DNA of 64,000 nt, taken from assembly GCA_032622095.1 (NCBI GenBank), contig CP136066.1, positions 197,026,816-197,090,815 on the forward strand, in the 5' to 3' direction. Positions 23,431-35,690 of this stretch are shown here, piece after piece; positions within the stretch are counted from its first letter, which is position 1; each line of letters starts with the position of its first letter. The translations under genes and the position numbers were made by a program. Origin of the DNA: Siphonodentalium dalli. Its lineage: Eukaryota; Mollusca; Scaphopoda; Gadilida; Siphonodentaliidae. Under the pieces are notes generated by a model. The model did no database searches, was not told the DNA's origin, and saw only the letters and a program-made list of their open reading frames with translations.

Positions 23431-23694
23431 GTGTGTGCTATCTGGGATCGGATGCAGGGAAAGACAGCTAGATGTGCATAAAATGTCAAAAATAATTCTT
23501 GGTGATTGTTATTGTACAGCTATGTTGTGATATCCAATCGATGTTGAAGGTTGATGCACGAAGTTGTTACTGACAACATTTCCACCATCTTTGACATTTC
23601 GTTTACTCTATTGTTGAAAAACAGTCCATTGACATACAGAAAACTCGATATAACATACATCGTGCATCGGGGTAGAACATTTTCCACGGCCCAT
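23431..23694. other. No recognisable feature
   Basis: Short AT-rich gap between the giant palindrome and an R4 fragment. Confidence 0.4.
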
Positions 23695-23760
23695 TGCGAT
23701 TTGTAAGAAGCCCCTAATGTGGCACCCTGTTTTTCGTGGGGTGACTCCCGTAAATGATCG
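23695..23760 (+). repeat. Structured repeat R4, fragment
   Basis: AAGCCCCTAATGTGGCACCC followed by TGTTTTTCGTGGGGTGACTC marks the central part of R4. The head and tail are not recognisable. Confidence 0.6.
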
Positions 23761-24344
23761 ATATGACAGACAGACCAACGTACAGCAAGAGGTCGATGCG
23801 AACACTTACATGTACACTTACTTCAGGATGTATTCAGGTTCTGTCATGTTTATGACACCCATTTCAATCTCAATTAATGTTCACGAAAGAACACATGTGT
23901 TGGCATTGAACTAGTATAGCTGAGACCAATAACACTATAAAGGAACATACCGAACTTTTAGATGATACAATATATAATCCTTGGGTGGACAGTGGAAGCT
24001 TTTCACCTGGGTATTTCAGGGTCTCAATATCACACATTAGACTGTAAATTATATTTCATTATCAAACAAGAGCAGATTTATAAATTATTAAGTAGTAAAT
24101 TCCTATTTTGAATATTATATTCTAAGCGTTAGTAAATTAACTAGTTGGCATCGAGTGTGCACTAACAGTACATTAGTACAAAACAGTATGCATTTCATTG
24201 TCATCTTAAGCATGTTATGCTTGCACAATGGTCAGCCTGTGAATAGTTCTGTTTCCAGCATAGCAAGCTCACTCTGATTTGGATGTATTTGTATATATTT
24301 TGTTTGGCTTTAATCCAATTCATCGTCATCTACACAGTTGACTT
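23761..24344. other. No recognisable feature
   Basis: AT-rich intron sequence with no element ends or coding signal. Confidence 0.4.
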
Positions 24345-24500
24345 CTCTACGTGGGCCCGGGCTAGAATATGTCAACCGCCCCACTGCGAGGGGTAATCCC
24401 CTAATGTGGCACCCTGTTTGCCATGAGTTGATTCCCGTAATGTAGGATACAGGAGCCCATGTTATACTAGGGCAGCCGTATCGCCGGGTGGATCAACATG
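24345..24500 (+). repeat. Structured repeat R4, copy 4
   Basis: GTGGGCCCGGGCTAGAATAT, ACCGCCCCACTGCGAGGGGT, AATCCCCTAATGTGGCACCC and CTAGGGCAGCCGTATCGCC match the other copies over about 150 bases. Confidence 0.6.
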
Positions 24501-24658
24501 TGGCCTTAAAAACTCATGATCAACTTCGGTGCTAAATCTCCTCCAAATGGGTGGTTGAGTTGAGTTAGGCGCGAACTTTGCAAAAAAATTAAACGACATA
24601 TAATCTCATGACCTATACTGTTCTATGCTGTGTAACATTCATGTAAATGTATAATGGG

Positions 24659-24683
24659 TGTATATATATATATATATATATAG

Positions 24684-24721
<38 letters not shown>
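24659..24721. repeat. (TA)n microsatellite
   Basis: About 30 TA units with one GC interruption in the middle, making it self-complementary. Confidence 0.95.
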
Positions 24722-25254
24722 TTACATTTGCCCCAGAAAAATTCATATATATAGCAGAAATTGTTCTTTAAAAAAGTCCAGTTTTGTCAGCAGGTTGTAA
24801 TCACTGTTGCCCCCTCCACTTAAATACTGATACGATAACGACCAGGAGAGGACGAATATCGCTGTTATACTTCCCGAAAATATTTGTTCTGGGGAAACTA
24901 CATGTACTATGACCCTCTCGCCACCCACATTCTCATCTTCGTTTATTATCTTATTCTGCGTCAAATGTTCACCTCTTTTCAATTTATATACATAAAATGT
25001 TCGTCCTTGTAAATATTTCTTCATGGTCGCGTTGCCATATACTTTCTGTATATAACTGCTCTTCATACTTCGAGGTCAATGGACAATATACCGTTATTGA
25101 TCGCACGGGCTACAGAAAAAACCAGCTCACTTGTGCGGTTGTTCATTACCGATTAATAAGGGGAGTCTCAAATTGATCTCTTCGTCTTGAATTGAGCAAA
25201 GGGTGGACAATGACTGCACGGGATCTCGGAATTATTTATAATAATGCAGACCAA
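24722..25254. other. Open frame without recognised domain
   Basis: A 107-codon minus-strand frame (24743-25066) is open but shows no domain, signal peptide or splice context that I recognise. It could be chance. Confidence 0.35.
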
Positions 25255-25611
25255 TTAACCCTTTACCCAACAGAACGGCCCTGTGCCAATGCATTCTCTT
25301 ATATATGCCCATAGGTCGCCTCGCATATGTAAGAGAATGCATTGGCTTAACGCATATTAAAAATGATAAAACTGTCAAAGAATGTAAGAAAAAATGCATT
25401 CTCTTATATATGCGAGGCAACCTATGGTCGACTCGCATATATAAGATAATGCATTGGCACAGGGCATAACTGTAACCATCACAATGTGGTCAATGAAACG
25501 GTTCCAATGATATCCATATTTGTATGTTGTTATTGAGACATACCGAAGATATTTTAGGCTGTTGAAGCTTTATTTGGGAGTTTTTGGCCGTTTTGTTGGG
25601 TAAAGGGTTAA
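25255..25611 (+). mobile_element. TTAA-flanked MITE, family P1
   Basis: Clean TIRs run from TTAACCCTTTACCCAACAG to TTGGGTAAAGGGTTAA and the element is 357 bases. The two palindromes are worn: the first lacks part of its left arm (ATGCCCATAGG). The second contains TATATAAGATAATGCATT, the unbroken form of the site where the HINE dimer sits at 3564. Confidence 0.85.
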
Positions 25612-27249
25612 GATTCGTATGTCCGAGTATTGATCCGACAGTCACGAATCATTAGGGTGCTTGAGTAAGTTCCCAACTACGTCCAATAATTAATTATATG
25701 TAAGTACATGAATGCATTGTCCTAACGGGTCTACTAAGAAAGAGGGTCAAAGATAATAAACCCATAATGAAAATATACATATATGGGTATAACCAAACGG
25801 GTTTTCCATATGACGAAGCCAAATGACTCAGAACAAAAAATTCGACGTACACAGATATATATATACTCAAGTTTCCAGCTGTATAGATAGCTTCAATCGT
25901 TAATCTATATTCGTCATTTTGAGTTTGAACCCAATGTATAATGCCCAAAATACAATGCTTAATTTGCCTTTCGGCACCGATTTGGTGACGTTTAGGTCAG
26001 GTATGTAGAGAGAAGGATAACAATGTTTTAGTCGCCAATATCCACCAAAGTTACAGTGAATATATAGTCATCTCCCTAATTCGTTCTAAGGAGTTTGTGA
26101 CGTCCTAATTTCACAACCTCGACAAATGGTGACTGATTTAAGTCACCTAAACAATTGTATCTTCCCAACTGTCATATTGATATGGGGACGGGAATCAGGG
26201 CATTCATATAGTGAGCTAGCAAGATAGATATTCTGAGATAAAAGTAGCACATGTCTTTTCAGGAGCCTCCATTGCTGGCATGATGGCATCTGACAAAGGG
26301 AACATATGTCCGATACAGAGGACATATTTCATTTTATAGAACAGACTCATGGCCTAACATAAACATCTTAAGATATCGGGCGTAGGTTTCTGATATAGAG
26401 TAACAGTTCTTTTAAACTGAGAATAATTAGCCAGTATAGCACCATGAACAGAGGAGCACCTGGGCATTTCATGGAGATATAACGAGGTGTCCTAAAACTC
26501 ATAGTCTAACCCACTATATTGATTTATACATCTCTATGTAAAACTCAACTGTCGTCTTTTATGTTCATGTTTTTATCCCAATAACAGCTATTAAAACACA
26601 TAAATGAAAACAAACGTCAATTCCAACGTCGACTGTACGATTTGAAAAAAAACATAACGTCTGAAGTACGTGCAGCTGTAAATAAATAAATTACTTATTT
26701 ATTGGTGGAACGAATTAATCGCAATAAACAAAATGACAATCATTCCGACAAGGTACTTATAATCCATGTTTTATAATGACGTTTTGTGATGCCATTTTGG
26801 ACATACAATTATTGAGAATACGTGTAACACTTTGAGGAAGAGTATTCTCTATATATTCCGACCAACACATGTCCACAGCAGAGGCTTTCACATCACTTTA
26901 ACCTGGGCAACGCTGGGAAACCCTGATGGTAGCCAATATTCACAAACACCAACGAGCAGACACATAATCAAACAAACAATCAAATAGTAAGAAAGTCCCA
27001 CAATAGACCCATGGTACTATATCCGGTGACGTCTATTTATATTTTGACGTCATAATGAAATCCATCTATTGTGTCACGTGTACCATATTTCAAAGATAAA
27101 TTCCAGATAGATTTTGAGAAAATCCCAGATATATTCTGAGAAAATACATTCTGGAATCCAGAATATTTGGCAAAACGTGCGTTTTGTAATTAAAATATCA
27201 GCATACATGGTTATAGTACTAACACCAATACTATCCCAATCTCAACCAA
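25612..27249. other. No recognisable gene
   Basis: Intron 1 of lectin copy A. A minus-strand phrase near 26260-26285 resembles AATGGAGGCTCC of lectin exon 2, but nothing around it continues the similarity. Confidence 0.4.
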
Positions 27250-27390
27250 GATATTAATACATTATACTCTCTCTCAGTATCCCAGTCAAATAATGAGGAC
27301 AATGATCGACGATAGATATTAATACATTATACTCTCTCTCAGTATCCCAGTCAAATAACGAGGACAATGATCGACAATAGATATTCATCG
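27250..27390. repeat. 65-bp direct tandem duplication
   Basis: GATATTAATACATTATACTC..GACAATGATCGACGATA occurs twice, with three or four differences, and a third copy starts at 27380. The segment before and within it (TCTCAACCAAGATATTAATA) aligns with 53159-53215, 80-130 bases from exon 1 of copy B. It is therefore also a piece of the duplicated gene region. Confidence 0.8.
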
Positions 27391-27479
27391 AAAGTGAATT
27401 CCATTCTCCAGTTATTAAATGATATTTGTGATTTGTCAACCCATAAGCTTCTGTATAAACAAACCCTTATGAAAATAGG

Positions 27480-27810
27480 TCAATATTGCACTTATTTGAT
27501 TCTGAAATAAGCCCACAGTGGACCTATACCCGTTATTGCGTTGGATGGCACGGGATACAGTCAAAACGCATAATAAAGAGCGTACATCTGGTAGCTAATA
27601 GGGAATGTATTTTCCCCTCAATTTTTCGTTAAAATAAGCAAAATACGGGCTTATTTCTTATGAAATAGTACCATATATGGCTGTCTTAATAACCAGCGTT
27701 TATGTCCATATATAGCTTATTTCACATCAAATGCCAGTTTGAGCTTATTTCAGTCCCATGACATAAGTGCACTATGAGCTTATTCTCGCGAGAACAGGCG
27801 GTCTGTGTAT
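27480..27810. repeat. Copy of diverged interspersed repeat F5
   Basis: 'GAGCTTATTTC', 'AAATAAGC', 'AATAAAGAGCGTACATCTG' and 'GCGAGAACAGGC' recur at 45180-45240 and 45570-45780. Boundaries are uncertain. Confidence 0.4.
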
Positions 27811-29401
27811 CCACCAAAAGATTCCCCAACTAAGTTTTTTACTTCTACGTAATACGTGGTCTAATATTATCAGACTAATAATATCAGTGAATACATTGCA
27901 GTAACCCGCGCGAGTACTGATGATGTTCTGTCCGTTGATAAGGCCATGGAGTCCTTCAAAAAACCCTAACAGCCCACACGACTACTCACATTCCCTTCTA
28001 TTTCTTATGGTTGACTCAAACTTATACCTCATAATCATCGTATCTGTACAGATGCTATAGCTCTTCACATCATCATTTAAGCAGCAACAGCAACTATAAA
28101 ACCAACCCACGATTCTATGAAATCCTTTACTATTTCCACAAAATAAACAAGAGACGTTATACACATCGCATTTATAAATAATTAGTATATTTTGACGTAT
28201 TCAAAACAAGTTACTTGTGACAAGACAAGTAATCGTGTGGATGTCTTTTCTACTTAAAGTTATTATTCTGCATCTCTGAAAATAAAAAAGCGAAATAAAG
28301 CGTTATTAGCTCTATCTTGTCGACACATTTCTGCCTCATGTTTAATCAATTATTATAGGATACCATTACCTGACGAACAGCGAACCATCCCACCTCACGG
28401 GTGCATGAAGCATGATGGTCTTCTTACGCCCATGAGAGTAACCCTAGTAATGCCTCTACTACTGCTCACAATCACTGTAGATAAATTTCTCATTTTTTAT
28501 GTTTACACCAATCATACAACTTAAGGCTCACCTCTACTATTCCGCTGGATACTAGGATTTTCATTAAGGTTAATGCTTAAAGATGCGGTCAGGGTTTCAG
28601 ACCAAATTTTACAAAACTGATTTTACTTTTCATCTAAATTCTAGTATGTCATAAATTAACATATTTGGAATAGGATGTCCCATTTGGTATTTATATTTTA
28701 AACTTTTATTTTTAAATGTTGTTGTAACTGGAGCCCTGAAACCATGACTACATCTTTAATAAATTACATTGTATATTATAAATACGATATTAACTTCAAG
28801 TACCTAGCTCCATGTACGGGTATTACCATACTATAACCCAAGTGTAAACTAACTTTATTCAATGATGCAATTAACTGACTTTAAGGAATCTGCTCATTTA
28901 GCATTTTATACTGTACTAGCGTAATCAGCACTTAACCATTGGCACTAAATAATGAGGAATTATTAGAGTTACTCCCCATTATACAGAAAACTGGTGCTTG
29001 TTATTATTTTAGTTATATTATTTAGTGTTATATGTTCTTCTCTTCTACTATTTACACATTTGATGTCCCGACATGGAGTTTTCGTTATCGAATAATCTTG
29101 AATCTTGAATCTGGAACGGGTTACATGAAATGACAGTCATCTCTAAATTTAAATTGTGTATCGTACGACGTACGACAGATAAAGCAGACCATAACCCTCT
29201 TCCCATGTGGGATGGATATAAAAATTATCACCGGAAACGACCCACATGCGGATAAGCCTGCACACTTAATGACGAATCATGTCCATGATTTAACATACCT
29301 ATCTTCTATACTTATAATTATTGTACTATCATGGAATAAATACTATGTAAACTACCCCACTACCTCGTTTCCTTCGCTCACACTCTCTGGTTTGTACTTA
29401 C
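27811..29401. other. Insertion within intron 1 of lectin copy A
   Basis: In copy B the block matching 27250 lies about 130 bases from exon 1. Here it is about 2 kb away, so most of this interval was inserted after duplication. I cannot name the inserted element. Confidence 0.4.
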
Positions 29402-29459
29402 CCGGTTTGGCCAACACGGCCATGACAAGCAGCACACGAATATCAACCATGATCAGCAT
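29402..29459 (-). pseudogene. C-type lectin copy A, exon 1 (signal peptide)
   Basis: An ATG opens a 58-base frame: basic/hydrophobic MLIMVDIRVLLVMAVLAKPG ending one base into a glycine codon, then the donor GTAAGT. Length, phase and sequence match exon 1 of copy B. The hydrophobic run VLLVMAVLA is a typical signal-peptide core. The exon itself is intact. I mark it as pseudogene because its exons 2 and 3 are disabled. Upstream, 29465-29660 aligns with 53355-53545, so the promoter region was duplicated too. A TATA-like word (ATATTTAAG, minus strand) lies near 29575. Confidence 0.75.
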
Positions 29460-29660
29460 ACTGATGTGTAACCGATAAGTTCCCCTTTTCCACTTGCGAC
29501 GCGATCAAAGCAGACACTAATACGAATGCGGTTGTTGAGGCAATGTCGTGGATATTGCTGTGGACAAACACACTTAAATATGGGTGGAGTCCCTGTGGAA
29601 TACATTGTTCCCAAAGAAACTAAGCATTGATCTTATTGTTTAAATTTCGATTCTGTATCG
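29460..29660 (-). promoter_or_regulatory. 5' flank of lectin copy A
   Basis: The minus strand carries GGAACAATGTATTCCACAGG, CTCCACCC, CAGCAATATCCAC and AACAATAAGATCAATG in the same order as 53355-53545. Such retention on both copies fits 5' UTR and promoter sequence. No start site can be fixed. Confidence 0.5.
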
Positions 29661-32249
29661 TCAGCGGTATTAACGGAAGAAACGTTCACATATGGCGCCT
29701 TCAGTACCGGCATGTTGGATACAGTGCCAGGTCGCCATGGGCAGCCGACTACGACGGGGTGTAGTAGATGGTGCGGGGGGGGGGGGGTATGACGAAATGT
29801 TCTGATGTAATTGATCATGTGTGTGTTCTTTTCTTTACATGATCCAGGCGATAGCTGGACACAAGTAATGTTTTCGCTCTGGGTCTCTATTTATCTGTCA
29901 TCCCGCAATTCCGGTGACGTCTTACCAATTCAATTCAATTCAATTTAATTACGCTTCATCATGTTATATATTACAGGGTATGTGCATAATTACAATATCA
30001 TATTACATAGCATATAGTGTGCGATGCATGAGGATTTTTGAGTGATTATTATGTGCACGATAATACACAATATATAGTGAAATCAACAATTATTTAATTC
30101 AACAACCCATGGTGGTGTCCTAACGTGTGCGGTTATAGAATGCACCAGGAAAGCCTACATAATGGCATAACACTTTTAATGAACAGTGAAATATTTTGTG
30201 TTCTATTCCCCTTTTCCGAATTGAATAGTTTATTTAATTTAATATAATTCGGTTTTCGGTAGAAGTAGGGCTTTATGTCTCTCTTTAGAGCATTTTAAAA
30301 TTACACGGAATTCATCACCGAGTTCTAAGTTACATAAAGTACACTTTCTGTCTGAGTAATCTGAACCTACCCAGGATCCCGATTCAACTGGTAAGTAATG
30401 ATTTCTGCTCCTGAATGTATATTTATAACATCGTTCCTAGCGCATAACACCAGACAGGATTGCGTCCATATTAATACACGTGCATCGATACACACAGTAC
30501 ATCAACAGCTTCGTGTGTTTATTATAATTAGACAATATATACCCATGCTATTTTGTTCTATATGTAGCTATTAATGACTAAGACGCCACGCTTGTGTTGT
30601 CTTACCAAAATATCAACGAACCAACTTTCGAGCATTCAACAACAGACAAGTAAGTGCGAGTTGTGCAGACGCTCGCATTGTTGTCGTACATTGCTTAATA
30701 ATACAAAACAAGCGTGCCTGTCGTATGGTACTTTCATACACTCGCGGATTGTCCAGGCGTTCATTTGCAGACAGTTCGGTATAGAAAGTTACAATGTGAC
30801 AGAAACCGAATGCGAAAATTCTTATAACATGCATCTGTACCACAGCTAACCACAGGAGGAGTAAAAACTGACAGAAACCGAATGCATTAATGCTTTTAAA
30901 ATGCAACTGTACCACAGCTAACCATATGAGGGGTTCCACTAGCAGCGATGCTTTCGAAATTTACCTGTAAACATCATGCAATTATCTAAAAAAATCGGCC
31001 AAGCAGGCATATTACGGCAATTTGTTAGTAGAACCGTTACAAATGGAACTACCATGTTACTTATCATGTCGATAGCTAGGAACGTATGCATTTTACACGC
31101 ATGTTTTCGTTCATATTCTAGCACCAAACGGCTTTCTATGAGAACGGTATTGTAAAATATGCTTTGTTAACTTGTCAGTATATGAACGTAACCTTAACAC
31201 TACATGTATATGGAATTGTTGCAATTTACATTGAGGGGGGGGGGGGTAAACATTCTAACTAATTTCTAATGAAACTTGGCGAACAAACGGTTATTGAGAT
31301 AACTGGAAAATAATCCGTGTTCTAACAATGTTCCTTTAATAATACTACATATTGTTCAGACTTTGGACCATGAATCAGCTATACAGAAACTATTTTCCAT
31401 TACTAGATCAGTACTGCCATTAGTTTACCCCATCTTGGTGAGACGAAATAGTGCTCTCACCCACCTTTAAACGTTAAATTTAGCAAAACATATCTTATTT
31501 CTTGATGGACTCGCCTAGTTCAGAGAAATACTCGGGGAAACTTTCCAATGATACTTCACCAACTTGGCTGAGGTAAATTCCTGGGTTAAATTTTCCAAAT
31601 TCAGAATTCATTTTTGAAATATGGCTTGGCGAATATAGTGCGTCAGGAATAATGAGTCGCATATAATCGTGAATCATATAATCATGTATCGTCTAAATTG
31701 GATAGATCATCTCACACGTGCCTTCAGAATTAAGAAGGGTGACATTTGTATTGATTGGGAGTGATTAACTCTACTCACTCGTGCTGTGCAGTCGTGAATA
31801 TAATTTAATAACTTCCAATCAAGGCTCACGCCACCCTACTTAATGCTGAGACACTCGGTGAAATAACCTATCCAATACATAACTATTTTTTTCTGCAGTG
31901 AAAAATAAGTGGACAATAACACTGCACAGTAAACCTCCATTTACCCAAATTGAAAACCAAAAAAATTAGTTTAAGGTCATGCCGCAAAGCTGTTTATTGA
32001 ATCGGCAAATATAGGTCTATATTGGATTTGTTGTCAAATATAGCGGGTTTATACACGCTCTGTTACTTTCTGGTATGCGCCGACATAAACAAGTTATAAT
32101 TTCTATTTTTAGTTGTGTTGCAACTTTATATATTTCGGTCATCACATCAGACATGGCTCCTTACAAAAGAATCAAATCATAAGCTGTCAGTAGCACACAG
32201 TGACGAGGCTGTCCCGGTGCGACTAAGTATACCACGCTAAACAGATATC
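29661..32249. other. No gene recognised; small repeats
   Basis: A 72-base direct duplication spans 30798-30930 (GACAGAAACCGAATGC..ACCACAGCTAACCA, twice). Poly-G runs occur at about 29777 and 31234. The frames at 30574-30939 on both strands come mainly from the duplicated segment. No domain is seen. Confidence 0.45.
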
Positions 32250-32950
32250 AGATGAATTGAAGGATAAGATACCGACTTTTAGAAAATATACGAAATCTAA
32301 AAAGAAATTTAAATATCAAAAGCCGTTTTGGAATGAACATCTTACCAACTTATGGCACGAAATGAATAATTTGGAGAAAACGTTTCTGAGAATTAAAAGA
32401 AAATCGCGCGAAAAACAGAGAGCGTCTATTCAATACCAAACTTTGATTTTACGTCCGTCAATACAAACGAGATCTTATGTTTAAAATTGATATGGATTGC
32501 AGTAACCCCAAATCATTTTGGGACTCCATTAATAAATTGGGTCCAAATCGTAGCTTTACTATTCCCAATGAAGTACATATAAATGACAATGCATCTACCA
32601 CTATTTTTAACGACACCGAAACTGTGCTCAATGTGTGGAAAGGAGAATTTGAGAAATTATATAACCCCGATCAGACATTGAGTGGTTTTGATGACAGTTT
32701 TAAAAGGGAGGGAAATTTCCCAAGTTCTAATGAAAGCCAAGAATACAAAGTCTATCGGCCCAGATAACATCCCATACGAATTTGTAAAATGTGAAAGTGT
32801 TAAACCTGTTCTACACAATTTATTTAACTTTATATTTGATAAAGGCATATTTCCCTCAGTGTGGAGGCAATCTCTGATATGCCCTATACCAAAGGATAAG
32901 AGTAGTGATCCAAGATCCATTAAATTACCGAGGAATATCGCTGATGCCTG
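32250..32950 (+). pseudogene. LINE fragment: linker and N-terminal reverse transcriptase
   Basis: Three overlapping frames read a LINE ORF2 segment. First comes the linker after the endonuclease (KKKFKYQKPFWNEHLTNLW). Next are NPKSFWDSINKLGPN and WKGEFEKLYNPD. The start of the reverse transcriptase follows, with the motif KNTKSIGPDNIPYEFVK (the usual GPDxIP) and PSVWRQSLICPIPK, ending NYRGISLMPA. Frame changes are needed at about 32485 and 32720. The fragment stops where a HINE-like element has inserted at 32951. The motifs match a CR1/L2-type family common in invertebrates. It is dead. Confidence 0.8.
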
Positions 32951-33171
32951 CAAATTTCAAGTCGATAGCTCCACCCGTTTCCGAGATCGCGTCTGCGCAT
33001 GCGCGAAGCGGGCACCGCACGGGCTCGCCAATACGACAACGTCCACCGCCTGGTCAAACTACACACACGTACAAGTTTCGTCCCGATCGGTCGAGAATCG
33101 TAGATTTGTATTAATGACAGACAAACAAACAGACAGACAAACAGACAGAGGTCTTCAAAATATATATGAGA
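32951..33171 (+). mobile_element. HINE/pearl-like element, 5'-short copy
   Basis: It begins directly at CAAATTTCAAGTCGATAGCTC, lacking the CTAGCCGATGAG start. It has one core block, the (GACA/AAAC)n tract and the 3' end GTCTTCAAAATATATATGAGA. It lies within the LINE fragment, with LINE sequence on the left only. Confidence 0.65.
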
Positions 33172-34166
33172 TAGTGTCAACCATACCTTCACACGTATAC
33201 CCCTAGCATACTACTTATGGTACATTAAAGGATCTCGTATATATATATATATATGTGTGTTACTTCACACCACCTCAACATTTCCAAAGCATGACTGAAT
33301 TGCTGAGAATTTCAAAAGTTTCTGAACACTATATGCTTATTAGGACCAGTGGACCCCGATTTCGATATTCTTTGGTGTGAGAAAAGAAGCCGGAGACCAG
33401 GTCAATGTTTTAATGATGTATTCATGGTTACAGACCAAATTTATGAAAGCTATATTACTTTTTATTCGGAACGAAAAGCGTCGGGTGAAAGACGTTAATT
33501 TTTATAATATTGAATGTTCCATCAATTTATTTCATAGCTTTTCGATGTTTTATAGGATCAGAAATTTAGCTGTTAGTTATTCATTTTTTCACAATATAAA
33601 TTGAGATATATTGGTATTTACATGTCTATTGTATACAGGTGATCTCTAATGAGTCGCAATTATATACGAAAATTATTAACCGAGTGCACTAAATTCGATT
33701 CGAGCCGAGCTTTAGCGAGGCTCGAATCCATTTTAGTGGACGATGTTAATAAATTTCGTATTGATTTTCGACGAATTTGAGATCCATTTGATCACATTAT
33801 CACATTTTAGCAAGCAAAAACCATTTCGAAACGGGTGGTGTTAAACATAATTAATATTGATTTCCTTATCGCAACCAAAAGGAAGTAAAGACACATCCAA
33901 GAACAAATATAGTTCCATTTTGAATGTGTCTGTTCCTGTTGATAAAATTGTTCAACCACCCTATCATCCATGTTTATCTCGCAGTCAAAACTAAATAACC
34001 CACCACAAATCGAATATCATAATTATATTCAAATTGTGCGTTCCTATAGCATGTTGTTGCGACCTGATATCTGGTCCCCTGAGTACATTATTAATGGTTA
34101 TTTATTGTCAATGATACATGAAGTGCATGCATGTGCTTTGCTCCCTTCATGTGTGAGGCACGATTT
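33172..34166. other. Non-coding; contains a fold-back
   Basis: Apart from a short (TA)n near 33240 and the inverted repeat at 33663-33763, nothing is recognised. This lies 3' of the candidate end of lectin copy B. Confidence 0.4.
33663..33763. repeat. Fold-back, ~44-bp arms
   Basis: ATACGAAAATTATTAAC..CACTAAATTCGATTCGAGCC pairs with GGCTCGAATCCATTTTAGTG..GTTAATAAATTTCGTAT across the 13-base loop GAGCTTTAGCGAG. Confidence 0.8.
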
Positions 34167-34399
34167 CTAGAGATCATTCTCGACGGCGTAGAAACTTGTT
34201 TCTCTCTGTGCTCCTGCTGTCGCTGTTCCGTTGTTTTGGATACAAATCCCGCAGTTGCCACCTGTGTATGTGATCAGGATGCATCCAGTTGTTTGTGTAC
34301 AGAGTGCAGCACAGTCCTCTTTGCCGGCGGTAGTCATTTCAGTCTTTGTCAGTCCAGATTCAAGGTCCGTGATGGCTGTGGATTCTTCTAACCAGATGT
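34167..34399 (-). CDS. Terminal exon with PAN/apple-like cysteine pattern
   Basis: An acceptor with a good pyrimidine tract (ACTATTGTTCTTGCAG) opens a 76-codon frame ending in TAG. The peptide starts IWLEESTAITDLESG, then has KEDCAALCTQTTGCILITY and GNCGICIQ, and ends FYAVENDL. The C-x3-C-x5-C..C-x2-C pattern resembles PAN/apple domains, which mediate protein or sugar binding outside the cell. The exon starts in phase 1 and so joins cleanly to lectin exon 3 of copy B (..ATCG + AC giving Asp). The joined four exons total 744 bases, a multiple of three. The 12-kb intron between is full of transposons, so membership in the lectin gene is inference. It could instead end another gene. Confidence 0.6.
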
Positions 34400-35639
34400 C
34401 TGCAAGAACAATAGTGGTAATGTGACCTCTGATAATCACCAATCCAAAGATTTAAAGTGATGTGAAACACTCCGGTGGGGTGATCAAATAGAAATGGAGA
34501 AAATATTTGTTTAAAGTAGTTATTTTTACGCATATTAATCCAAATTTACAGTAATCACATGTCATTCTTATAATATTAATTAAATGCAATGAATCTCGTT
34601 GGCGAATTAATTTGCGTTAGTTTATCGCCAATCGCAGCGTCCCGAATCGAGATGTAAATATTTACAATTAAGCGTAGTTCAGAAAATGATATCTATGGGG
34701 AGTTATGGTTTATTTCTTTGCCATTACGGTTATTTCTCGGTAACATAAATTTCTTGATTACTTTCCCGCTACAGAAATGAAATGTACATGGAAACTGTTC
34801 AATACGTCCTATGATTTAACATGAAATTTCGGTGCTGCATCATAATTCTTTCGGGCAGGGCTGTATTGGTAATAACGTACTATCTGCTAAAACGCAATGG
34901 GACCGTAACCAGACCAAACGGTCGGTTACATCAATCCCACATGTAACTATACAGCTGCCCAGTGCGTGGGCAGTTGCGACTAACCAGTCAAACATGCTAA
35001 ATCGCTGACGTTACTAGATCAATCGATAAGTACACATGACATGTGACATGTGCTCTTTCAACTTCATGTGTTTATTTCGTCGGAAATAGCCTCAATGTTG
35101 TACATTGTTATACTTACGCCTTCTACCTATGGTAGTTCTGTGTACTGGCGGATTAAAATATAAGCAATACCGCTTGTTTCGATTAAGTTTATGAATTATA
35201 ACCGAAAATTTTGAAGACAAATTTTCTACGCGCGTTATAGAATTTGTGTTGAAACTGTTCGGAGTTATTTCTTAAATATTACACAGTCACGTTGATGTAA
35301 ACTTATTTTATTATTCCAAATAAATAGACATATAACATATGTAACAATGGTTTGTCATAAATTGGTGGATGTGGATTTGGCATAAACAAACTATGCTGAA
35401 TTAAAGCCATATCCATTATTGGCGTGATACCCAAGTCAGGAGGATTTTAAATGTATAAGTTAACCGGTGCGGGTTGACCCGTCACATGGGTCGGTTCAGG
35501 GGGGAGGGGTATATAAGTTGGATGATGTGACATTAAGGCATCTGTATGCGTATGCATTTGGAATGAGTAAATTTATATTTATATTTAAGTCTCAACTATT
35601 ATATAATTATTATACACGTCATGTTCCAGCACTCCTGCC

Positions 35640-35690
<51 letters not shown>

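Noticed and set aside
22931-23489. Several Arg/Ser/Trp-rich open frames on both strands
   Set aside because: All lie in the giant palindrome, and mirror frames on the two strands show the same text. They are by-products of CGACGT/CCAACG words.
26143-26325. Possible third lectin exon on the minus strand (AATGGAGGCTCC word)
   Set aside because: Only one short word matches exon 2. The surrounding cysteines, phases and splice sites do not.
34131-34391. Plus-strand Cys-rich frame of 86 codons
   Set aside because: It is the shadow of the minus-strand PAN-like exon, which has the better splice acceptor and a natural stop.
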